Of a stretch of 24,383 bases of DNA, positions 1 through 6,862 are shown one piece after another. How positions within the stretch are numbered: the first letter of the stretch is position 1; every line of letters begins with the position of its first letter. Position numbers and translations under genes: made by a program. This stretch comes from FEN-680 sp036781505 (GTDB lineage: Bacteria > Actinomycetota > Geothermincolia > Fen-727 > Anoxymicrobiaceae): the NCBI GenBank assembly GCA_036781505.1, contig DAIQAV010000008.1, positions 1 through 24,383 on the forward strand, given 5' to 3'. Under the pieces are notes generated by a model. It was not told the DNA's origin. It searched no databases and saw only the letters and a program-made list of their open reading frames with translations.

Positions 1-2
1 TC

Positions 3-191
3 CCACGCCTGCTGTCATCGAAGAGCGCGGACGAGTTCTGCGGCAAGATGATCTCCGCGGCCGGTGTCCTGCTGCTGCCGGCCTCGATGTTCGACTTCGG
101 GGAGAGCCACTTCAGGGTGGGGTTCGGCAGGGAGGGCCTTGCCGGCGCCGTCGAGGCCCTGGAGGAGCACCTGCCCCAGGCGGACCTCTGA
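3..191 (+). CDS. PLP-dependent aminotransferase, class I/II, C-terminal fragment (5' end outside window)
   Basis: This is the last 62 codons of a gene that begins before the window; the frame is open from the first base and stops with TGA at 189-191. The fragment contains a hydrophobic run leading into LPASMFDFG and then SHFRVGFGR, which matches the C-terminal small domain of fold-type I aminotransferases. In that family the Arg of the HFR segment binds the substrate carboxylate. It ends in a short helix (EALEEHLPQADL). The lysine that would hold PLP and the rest of the active site lie upstream, so neither substrate nor subfamily (aspartate, alanine, histidinol-phosphate and so on) can be assigned. 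It is followed by a gap of about 107 bases before the GerW-like gene, in which I see no other feature. Confidence 0.72.
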   Translation, partial: PRLLSSKSADEFCGKMISAAGVLLLPASMFDFGESHFRVGFGREGLAGAVEALEEHLPQADL

Positions 192-298
192 ACCCCCCGT
201 CAGCACCGCCAATCCCGGCTGCCGCACAGGACAGCCCATCTCCGTCGCGAATCTAACCGAAGCGGTCAAGAAAAGTCCTGTTGCGGGAGGTGGATGGA

Positions 299-874
299 TT
301 GAAATTCGACGACGTGTACGACGGAATGGCCCACACGGTGAGGAAGGGCTTCAGCACCAGGAAGGTGTTCGGCGAGCCCATCAAGGTGAACGAGCGGGTG
401 ACGATCATCCCGGTCGCGAAAGTGATGATGGGTGGAGGCGGCGGCGGGGGCGAGGAGAGCGTCGAGGACGAGGAGAAGAAGGACGGGCTCGAGATCGGCA
501 AGAAGGGCGTCGGAGGAGGCTTCGGCTTCAGGGGCGGGGTCAAGCCCGTGGGTTACATCAAGATCAAGGGCTCGTGCGTGAAGTTCAAGCGCATCCACGA
601 CTGGGAGCACGTGCTGAAGATGATGCTGCCGCCGGTGTGCCTGTGCCTGCTCATCGTCAAGCACAAGATGATGCAGGCTCCGCCGCACCACATGAGTCCG
701 TGGGACCACAAGATGATGATGAAGAGGAAGATGATGATGATGCACGGGATGCACCCGCACCACATGGACCACGGACCCATGCACGAGTGCAAGCATCACC
801 AGCACATGCACCAGGCCCACATGCACCATCATCCGGGATGCAAGAAAGAGATGATGAAGGGCCAGGCCTGCTAG
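299..874 (+). CDS. GerW/YtfJ-family protein with Met/His-rich C-terminal tail
   Basis: The first 115 or so residues match the GerW (sporulation protein YtfJ) family: a helix with GMAHTVRKGF, then VFGEP, VTIIPVAKV, a glycine-rich loop, a charged linker, and GGFGFRGGVKPVGYIKIKG. Family members in spore formers are needed for germination, but related proteins occur in many non-sporulating bacteria and archaea, so no role in sporulation is implied here. The start is a TTG at 299, eight bases after GGAGG at 286-290; an in-frame TTG at 281 has no comparable site. After a short hydrophobic stretch (LPPVCLCLLIV) comes a tail not seen in ordinary GerW proteins. The last 85 or so residues hold about 19 Met, 18 His and 5 Cys, in runs such as KMMMKRKMMMMHGMHPHHM. 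Such composition suggests soft-metal binding (copper, silver or zinc), which is inference. The nearest downstream element is a palindrome at 892-932. Confidence 0.75.
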   Translation: MKFDDVYDGMAHTVRKGFSTRKVFGEPIKVNERVTIIPVAKVMMGGGGGGGEESVEDEEKKDGLEIGKKGVGGGFGFRGGVKPVGYIKIKGSCVKFKRIHDWEHVLKMMLPPVCLCLLIVKHKMMQAPPHHMSPWDHKMMMKRKMMMMHGMHPHHMDHGPMHECKHHQHMHQAHMHHHPGCKKEMMKGQAC

Positions 875-891
875 CCAAAGACGACCGCGCG

Positions 892-932
892 AAAATGCAC
901 CACTGGGGTCAGGCGCCGGTGGTGCATTTTGC
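892..932. repeat. Palindromic intergenic repeat, copy A (possible terminator or REP-like element)
   Basis: AAAATGCACCAC at 892-903 is exactly complementary to GTGGTGCATTTT at 919-930, a 12-bp stem around a 15-base centre that includes GGCGCC. It follows the GerW-like stop by 17 bases. It shares its left end (AATGCACCAC) and right end (CCGGYGGTGCATTTTGC) with a second element at 2701-2739, so the two belong to one family rather than being unrelated terminators. The T-rich arm end could also let it stop transcription in either direction. Confidence 0.7.
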
Positions 933-1013
933 GTCTGCATCGCCGGTTGACCGTCCCGGGAATAAACTCGAACATGGTAACCAGCAACAACCGCCTTACG
1001 GCAGAGGAATCAA

Positions 1014-2090
<1,077 letters not shown>

Positions 2091-2102
2091 GCCCACCGGC
2101 GC

Positions 2103-2678
2103 CTACTTCAACAGCGGCTTGCCCGCCTCCCAGGCCGGCGCGAGGCGCTCGCCCAGGCGGTAATAGCTGGAGGACGCCGTGAACTGCGCGGGGTCGCCCA
2201 TCGCGAACAGCAGGGGCTTCACCCTCGTGATATCGATCGCCTGGCCGTCCAGGCAGTCCTCGTCGCAGTGGACCTCGACGATCTCCCCGATGAAGATGTC
2301 GTGCGTCTTCATGTCGATGGTGGACGCCAGCCTGCACTCTATGTTCACGGGGCACTGCTCGATCATGGGGGCGGTCCCCAACACGCCGTAGAATGTCTTG
2401 AACAGGCCGGTCTTGTCGCGCTTGCTCCCCGAGACGAGCCCGCAGTAGTCGGTCTCCTTGACCAGGCCCTCGGGCGGGAGGTTGACGCTGAAGGTCCTGT
2501 TAGCCTTGATGCCGCGGTTGGTGTAGTGGACCTTGTTGACGCCCAGGCTGATGCTGCCCAGGTCCATTATTCCGACGTGGGCCACCGTCATGTAGTTGGG
2601 CTTGCCCTCCACGTTCGCGCCGACGAGCGTGACTGGCATCGGGTAGAGTGCCATCCTGGCCCCGAGTGCTCGCTTCAT
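2103..2678 (-). CDS. Flavin reductase-like / flavoredoxin family FMN-binding protein
   Basis: This 191-residue protein fits the flavin reductase-like domain family (split-barrel FMN-binding fold), which includes flavoredoxins and NAD(P)H:FMN reductases. Visible family features are the N-terminal YPMPVTLVGA strand, PNYMTVAHVGIMD, SLGVNKVHYTNRGIK and FSVNLP, which form the flavin pocket in relatives. The ATG at 2678 is chosen because it follows a purine-rich GGAGGAAAAGGAGACGGAG stretch. A longer frame upstream would run through the palindromic repeat at 2701-2739 and gives no conserved sequence. Flavoredoxins in anaerobes transfer electrons between hydrogenase or ferredoxin systems and reductases, but the substrate cannot be told from sequence. 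It lies on the same strand as the PadR-ABC-FeS genes, separated from them by a 108-base gap containing the repeat, so co-transcription is doubtful. Confidence 0.85.
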   Translation of the reverse strand: MKRALGARMALYPMPVTLVGANVEGKPNYMTVAHVGIMDLGSISLGVNKVHYTNRGIKANRTFSVNLPPEGLVKETDYCGLVSGSKRDKTGLFKTFYGVLGTAPMIEQCPVNIECRLASTIDMKTHDIFIGEIVEVHCDEDCLDGQAIDITRVKPLLFAMGDPAQFTASSSYYRLGERLAPAWEAGKPLLK

Positions 2679-2700
2679 CTCCGTCTCCTTTTCCTCCAAG

Positions 2701-2739
2701 AATGCACCACAGGTGCCTGGCACCGGCGGTGCATTTTGC
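2701..2739. repeat. Palindromic intergenic repeat, copy B
   Basis: The outer arms are AATGCACC at 2701-2708 and GGTGCATT at 2728-2735; nested inside is a second perfect palindrome, GGTGCC-T-GGCACC at 2712-2724. The ends match copy A at 892-932. It lies between the stop of the [4Fe-4S] protein gene and the start of the flavin reductase gene, both read on the minus strand, where it could act as a terminator. Confidence 0.7.
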
Positions 2740-2786
2740 TGCAAGTGCACTGTATGGATTCGCCCATGGCGCGCCGCGCCCTGCCG

Positions 2787-3305
2787 CTAGAGGCCCATGT
2801 CCTGCAGGCACGAAAGCTGCTCGGCGCAGTCTTCGTCGTCCAGGCGGGGGCAGTCCTTCAGGCGCATCTTGCCGTCGGCGAGCTTCGCGGCGTACGCCAT
2901 GCATGTGGGCACCCCGCACTCTCGGCAGTTGGTGCCGGGCAGCAGCTTGAGGAGGTCGAGCACCTTGGGCTTCTCCCAGCTTTCACTGCTGGGCTCGAGA
3001 CTGCTCCTGTTTTCCCAGATCGCGTTTATCCTGTCGACCAGGGTCGCGACCAGTGAGCCGGCCTCCTCTTTGTCGGCGATGCTGCTGATAGCGATCTCTC
3101 TGGAACGCAGCGCGTACTTGCGTCCGCCGTCCTTCCAGACCAGGACCGGGATGCCGGGCACGAACTCGCCCTTCTCGACGGTCGCGTTCACGTAGGGCAG
3201 GACCTCGCCGATGTCGCTCGCCAGGCTCACCTTCGCCATGTAGACCGGCGACTCGAGGTCGCAGGCCGGCGTCGAGAGCTCTATCTCATAGTCATCGATC
3301 AGCAT
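2787..3305 (-). CDS. (Fe-S)-binding protein with single C-terminal [4Fe-4S] domain
   Basis: This is a 172-residue protein with a C-terminal four-cysteine motif: Cys127, Cys130, Cys135 and Cys152 in LLPGTNCRECGVPTC...DCP. It is the same type of 4Fe-4S domain found at the N-terminus of the corrinoid Fe-S protein of CO dehydrogenase/acetyl-CoA synthase and in Rnf/Nqr-type electron carriers. The first 100 residues (YEIELSTPACDLES, VLPYVNATVEKGE, WKDGGRKYALRSREIAISS) resemble a poorly characterised family seen mainly in strict anaerobes and methanogens. The ATG at 3305 follows GGAAGGTGA; a GTG at 3335 in the same frame has no clear ribosome site. It is the last gene of the PadR-ABC unit, 34 bases after the permease stop. 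Its function is unknown; a redox or metal-trafficking role is plausible. Confidence 0.8.
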   Translation of the reverse strand: MLIDDYEIELSTPACDLESPVYMAKVSLASDIGEVLPYVNATVEKGEFVPGIPVLVWKDGGRKYALRSREIAISSIADKEEAGSLVATLVDRINAIWENRSSLEPSSESWEKPKVLDLLKLLPGTNCRECGVPTCMAYAAKLADGKMRLKDCPRLDDEDCAEQLSCLQDMGL

Positions 3306-3339
3306 CTGAGTCACCTTCCGGTTTGTCCTGCCCACTATC

Positions 3340-4113
3340 TTACTTGTTCCAGGCGCGCATGCGAATGACGCTCAGCGCGAACATCGCCGCCGTGAACGCC
3401 AGAAGCATCAGCACGTCGATGGCCACGCCGAAGTAGTCCTTGAATCCCAGCCCCTTGTAGAGCAGGTCCGCGGCGTACGACACCGGGCTGAACCAGGACA
3501 GCACGCGCCCGTACAGCGGCAGCGACGCGATCGCGATGAATATGCCGCTGATGAACATGAGCGGCAGCCGCACCAGGTTGAGGACCATCATGACCTTGGG
3601 AGGCGTGTCGGCCTTCACCGTCGAGATCAGCATTCCCATCGTCGCCAGGCAGAGGTTGCCGAGGACGAGCGCCAGGATCAGCGCGGCGTAGTCGGTGATG
3701 GTCGAGCCGAAGAAGATCAACCCGATGGCCAGCGGGAACAGCGATACGACCAGCCCGAAGACAAAGGCGCTCATGACCTTGCCCAGGACCGCGTCCGTCA
3801 TCGAGACGGGCGCGAAGAGCAGGCGCTCGAACGTCCTGGTCATCTTTTCCCAGGGCACGCTGAACGGCGCGACCGTGGTGGTGGAGAAGAAAAGCGTCAG
3901 GGCGATGAGCCCCGGGAACAGCGTGACCGCCTCCACGTTTCTGCCGATCATGAACGCGAAGAATATCGCGATCGGGAAGACCAGCCCGAAGATCAGCACC
4001 GCCGGTTGGAAGTAGTAGATCTTCATGTCCTTGTTGGATATCGCCCACGCCTTGCGCAGGCCGTCCCACACCGGGACGCGGACCACCCGCGCGCTCGCGC
4101 CGGAATCACTCAT
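3340..4113 (-). CDS. ABC-2 type transporter permease
   Basis: This is a 257-residue integral membrane protein with about six hydrophobic segments. Examples are YFQPAVLIFGLVFPIAIFFA, the segment around GKVMSAFVFGLVVSLFP, and the C-terminal VAIDVLMLLAFTAAMFALSV. The layout is that of DrrB/NodJ-type ABC-2 exporters, including the short polar loop PWEKMTRTFERLLFAPVSMTD between the second and third segments and SPVSYAADLLYKGLGFKDYF near the end. The start at 4113 lies inside the ATPase stop (ATGAGTGA, 8-base overlap) and has GGAGGAGGTG just upstream; a GTG at 4122 is a less likely alternative. It pairs with the ATPase upstream to form an exporter. The substrate is unknown; drugs, lipids or peptides are all possible for this class. 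Confidence 0.9.
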   Translation of the reverse strand: MSDSGASARVVRVPVWDGLRKAWAISNKDMKIYYFQPAVLIFGLVFPIAIFFAFMIGRNVEAVTLFPGLIALTLFFSTTTVAPFSVPWEKMTRTFERLLFAPVSMTDAVLGKVMSAFVFGLVVSLFPLAIGLIFFGSTITDYAALILALVLGNLCLATMGMLISTVKADTPPKVMMVLNLVRLPLMFISGIFIAIASLPLYGRVLSWFSPVSYAADLLYKGLGFKDYFGVAIDVLMLLAFTAAMFALSVIRMRAWNK

Positions 4114-5065
4114 CGGTGCCACCTCCTCCCGCGCCGCTGGTCAGCTTGACGAACACGTCCTCCAGCGAGGGGCCGAAGGTATTCACGGAGACGGGCTTTA
4201 GCCCGCGCTCCGACATGAAGGGGTACATGGCCTCCAGCACGCAGGGCGGGTCGGACGTCACCAGGTGGTACTTGTCCCCGATGGGGCGGACTTCGCTGAC
4301 GCACGGCAGCCGGGCCAGGCCCTTCTCCTCGTCGGCGCTCACCGGCCTGTTGAAAGAGACGTCTATCGCCTGGGATTCGGCCGCCGCCTGCTTGAGCCTC
4401 TCAGGGGTGTCGACCGCGATCAGCTTGCCGTTGTTGATCACCGCGATGCGATGGCAGAGCTGGTTGGCTTCCTCCATGTTGTGCGTGGTGATGAACGAGG
4501 TGACGCCGTCGCGGTGCAGCTCTTCCACGATCTCGCGGATGAGCCTGGAGCTCTCGACGTCCAGCCCCGAGGTGGGCTCGTCGAGGAAGACTACCCTGGG
4601 GTAGTGCATGAGCGACATCGCTATGGTGAGGCGGCGCCTGAGGCCGAGGCTGAGCTCGACCGCCTTCCTGTCCCTGTGGTCGGCCAGGTCGAACCGCTCG
4701 ATGAGTTCTGCCGCGCGCGCGGTCCGCCTGGAGCGGCTCAGCCCGTAGAGCGAGCCGGTGAACAGCAGGTTGCCGGTCGTGGTCAGCTCGTTGAAGACGT
4801 TGGAGGCCTCCGGGACTATGCCGATGACGGCCTTCACCTTCAGCGTGTCGCGCACCGTGTCCATGCCCAGGATAGTCGCGCTGCCCGACGTGGGCCGGGT
4901 GAGGTTGGTGAGCATGCGGAGCGTGGTGGTCTTGCCCGCGCCGTTGGGACCGAGGAACCCGAAGATCTCGCCCGCCGCCACACCGAACGAGACGCTGTCG
5001 ACCGCGAGCAGCTGGCCGAACTTCTTGGACAGCTCCCTGACTTCGATCGAATCGTCCAAGGCCAT
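4106..5065 (-). CDS. ABC transporter ATP-binding protein (ABC-2 export type)
   Basis: This is a single nucleotide-binding domain protein of 319 residues with an extra C-terminal domain, as in the DrrA/CcmA family. Walker A is GPNGAGKT at residues 39-46, the signature region is LSLGLRRRL near residue 140, Walker B is RVVFLDEPTSGLD near residue 157-169, and the switch His is in TTHNMEE. The Q-loop has Glu (IVPEASNVF), which is common in this subfamily. The C-terminal 90 residues, ending in FGPSLEDVFVKLTSG, are typical of multidrug-type ATPases. Start choice is uncertain. ATG 5065 and GTG 5068 sit almost on top of an AAGG that is better spaced for a TTG at 5059, so the true N-terminus could be LDDSIEVRELSKKFG. 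The PadR stop is 6 bases upstream, so the genes are translationally close. Confidence 0.93.
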   Translation of the reverse strand: MALDDSIEVRELSKKFGQLLAVDSVSFGVAAGEIFGFLGPNGAGKTTTLRMLTNLTRPTSGSATILGMDTVRDTLKVKAVIGIVPEASNVFNELTTTGNLLFTGSLYGLSRSRRTARAAELIERFDLADHRDRKAVELSLGLRRRLTIAMSLMHYPRVVFLDEPTSGLDVESSRLIREIVEELHRDGVTSFITTHNMEEANQLCHRIAVINNGKLIAVDTPERLKQAAAESQAIDVSFNRPVSADEEKGLARLPCVSEVRPIGDKYHLVTSDPPCVLEAMYPFMSERGLKPVSVNTFGPSLEDVFVKLTSGAGGGGTDE

Positions 5066-5071
5066 CACCTT

Positions 5072-5500
5072 CTATGATTTTGAGAGCTTCGCGTAGCGCT
5101 TTGCGAACCCGTCGAAGAACGACGTCATCTGCTTGAGCTTGGCCGCCCACATGTCCAGCACCTCGCGACCCTCGTCGGTGAGGTAGTAGACCTTGCGCGC
5201 GGGACCGGAGCCGCTGGGGTCGAGCTTCGAGGAGGTCAGCCCCTCAGACTCCATCATCCGCAGCACCCGGTAGAGGACGGACGGGTCGGTGCTAGCCTGG
5301 TCCACGCCGAACTCTGCCAGCCGGCCCAGCAGCTCGTAGCCGTGCACGGGCTCCTCCGCCAGCAGCAGCAGGATATAGGGCCTCAGGAAGCGGTTGGAGA
5401 CTGCTCCCATATGGCAGTCTCCGCGCCCCGGCGCGCCGTGGTGGTGGCCGCCTGCATGGCCTCCGCACCCGCAGTCGCTGTTCTTGTCTTGTGCGTGCAT
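5072..5500 (-). CDS. PadR-family transcriptional regulator with N-terminal Cys/His cluster
   Basis: This is a 142-residue winged-helix repressor of the PadR family: RPYILLLLAEEPVHGYELLGRL (first helices), STDPSVLYRVLRMMESEGL (recognition helix), the wing with RKVYYLTDEGREVL, and a C-terminal dimerisation helix. Family members usually repress a nearby exporter and release DNA when the drug or phenolic ligand binds. Here the gene heads the ABC exporter operon, so it probably controls that exporter and itself. Residues 10-31 hold a cluster not needed for DNA binding: CGCGGH, GHHHG and DCHMG, giving three Cys and five His within 22 residues. This could bind zinc, copper or haem and make the regulator metal-responsive (inference). 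The ATG at 5500 is preceded by GGAGG with 7-base spacing. Confidence 0.9.
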   Translation of the reverse strand: MHAQDKNSDCGCGGHAGGHHHGAPGRGDCHMGAVSNRFLRPYILLLLAEEPVHGYELLGRLAEFGVDQASTDPSVLYRVLRMMESEGLTSSKLDPSGSGPARKVYYLTDEGREVLDMWAAKLKQMTSFFDGFAKRYAKLSKS

Positions 5501-5544
5501 GTGTAAACCTCCGTGTTGCTAATACTGATATGCAGTCGCTAGGG

Positions 5545-5576
5545 ATTATTGCGCACTAGTGACCTATTGTCAATAG
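5545..5576 (-). promoter_or_regulatory. padR operon promoter with overlapping palindromic operator
   Basis: On the minus strand TTGACA (5568-5573) and AATAAT (5545-5550) are separated by exactly 17 bases, a near-consensus sigma-70 promoter about 45 bases before the padR start. The -35 box lies inside a perfect palindrome, CTATTG-T-CAATAG (5564-5576), and the spacer contains CACTAGTG (5554-5561). Palindromes over a promoter of a PadR gene are a natural place for autorepression; which of the two is the operator is not known. Confidence 0.6.
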
Positions 5577-5716
5577 TGATGCCGCTACACGGCTCATTCG
5601 TGGCGCTGACGTCTCGGCGGCTTTGCGCGGATGGCAGACATCTAATAGCGTAGGCTTCGCGTCAGTAGTCCTGGTATATGGCTTCGCGGGTCTTACGAAC
5701 GAAAAAGGAGAACGCT

Positions 5717-6154
5717 ATGCGCGCGCGCTCGAAAAACGTCCTGCTCGTGACCCTGGCCGCAGCCCTCGCCATCGTGGCCGCCTGCGCGGGATGCGGAAGC
5801 AGCAGCGCGGCCAAGAGTTCGCAGCCGACGTGGGTCAAGAGCGAGATATACTGCGGCCTGGAGAAGCAGGCAGGTGGAACTGTCACGCAGGCCGAGTTCG
5901 CCGACTTCCTCAACCAGGTCGTCACGCCCGCGTTTCCCGCTGGGCTCACCGTGTTCGACGCGTACGGCCAGATGCAGAAGACAGACAAGGCTATCGTGAA
6001 GCAGACGACCAAGGTGCTGCTGCTGGTGCACCAGAAGACCAAGGCGAACGCCGACGCCATCCAGAAGGTGATCAGCTCCTACAGGAGCCGCTACGGTAAC
6101 CCGCAGGTGATGTACCTGCAGTCACCGACGAACCCGCAGTTCATCAGCAACTAG
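5717..6154 (+). CDS. DUF3574 family lipoprotein
   Basis: The 145-residue product starts with a lipoprotein signal: positive MRARSK, a hydrophobic stretch, and a lipobox-like VAAC that would place the lipidated Cys at residue 23 (Cys26 is a less canonical alternative). A Ser-rich spacer follows. The mature part matches DUF3574: KSEIYCGL near the start, FADFLNQVVTPAFPAGLTVFDAYGQ, then a helix and AIQKVISSYRSRYGNPQVMY. The family has no established function; it is a small extracytoplasmic domain. The ATG at 5717 follows AAGGAG with 6-base spacing. It diverges from padR and converges with kdpE, leaving only three bases between the stops and no visible hairpin, so the two transcripts may overlap. 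Confidence 0.85.
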   Translation: MRARSKNVLLVTLAAALAIVAACAGCGSSSAAKSSQPTWVKSEIYCGLEKQAGGTVTQAEFADFLNQVVTPAFPAGLTVFDAYGQMQKTDKAIVKQTTKVLLLVHQKTKANADAIQKVISSYRSRYGNPQVMYLQSPTNPQFISN

Positions 6155-6157
6155 TGC

Positions 6158-6862
6158 TCAGGAGAGGTCGCCGGGCGCGGAGAGCCTGTATCCTACCCCG
6201 GGCTCGGTGATTATGTACTGGGGGCGCGAGGGGTCGGGCTCGATCTTCTTGCGGAGCTGACCGATGTACACGCGCAGATACTGCACGTCTGAGGTGAAGT
6301 CGGGCCCCCACACCTGCTCGAGCAACTGCCTGCGCGTGAGCACCTTGCCGGAGTTGGTCGCAAGGTACTTCAGCAGTTCATATTCCGTGGGGGTCAGGCG
6401 GACCTCTTGCCCGCCCATCGTCGTCCGCCTTTTCGTGAGGTCCATCTCCAGGTCACCGATATCGATGATCGGTGTGTCCTGGCCCGGGGCCAGCGCGCGC
6501 AGCGCCACCCTGATCCTCGCCATCAGTTCGCCCATGCCGAACGGCTTGGTGACGTAGTCGCTGGCGCCCGCGTCCAGCGCGCCCACCTTCTGGTCCTCCT
6601 GCTCGCGCACCGAGAGGATGATTATCGGCACCCTGGACCACTCGCGGATCGACTTGATCACCTCTAACCCGTCGACGTCGGGCAGGCCCATGTCCAGGAT
6701 GACCAGGTCCGGGGATTCGACCGCGGCCTTCTCCACTCCCTCGCGGCCGGTCTCGGCCTCGAGCGCCACGAAATCATGAGCGTCGAGCGCCACCCTCAAC
6801 AGCTTGCGGATCTCGAGCTCATCGTCTATCACCAGAATCTTTGCGCCGCTCCTTGCCGTCAT
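6158..6862 (-). CDS. kdpE: KdpE, potassium-responsive response regulator
   Basis: This is a 234-residue OmpR/PhoB-type regulator. The receiver domain has the acidic pair Asp13-Asp14, the phosphoacceptor Asp57 (LVILDMGLPD), Ser84 and Lys106 (TKPFG). The winged-helix domain covers roughly residues 130-230, with LTPTEYELLKYLATNSGKVL, the recognition-helix region DVQYLRVYIGQLRKKIE and the YIITEPGVGYRL wing, all typical of KdpE. Its start overlaps the sensor kinase stop by four bases (ATGA), indicating translational coupling. It would be phosphorylated by the adjacent kinase and activate kdpFABC under low potassium or osmotic stress, as known for the family. A direct-repeat site for it may lie at 13024-13041. 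Confidence 0.95.
   Translation of the reverse strand: MTARSGAKILVIDDELEIRKLLRVALDAHDFVALEAETGREGVEKAAVESPDLVILDMGLPDVDGLEVIKSIREWSRVPIIILSVREQEDQKVGALDAGASDYVTKPFGMGELMARIRVALRALAPGQDTPIIDIGDLEMDLTKRRTTMGGQEVRLTPTEYELLKYLATNSGKVLTRRQLLEQVWGPDFTSDVQYLRVYIGQLRKKIEPDPSRPQYIITEPGVGYRLSAPGDLS

Noticed and set aside
974..983. ATGGTAACCA shared with the palindrome near 23851
   Set aside because: A shared 10-mer is expected many times by chance in 24 kb, and the copy at 974 is not palindromic.
4265..5077. A 270-codon open frame opposite the ABC ATPase
   Set aside because: The minus-strand frame has all ABC ATPase motifs; the plus-strand frame is compositional shadow with no recognisable domain.
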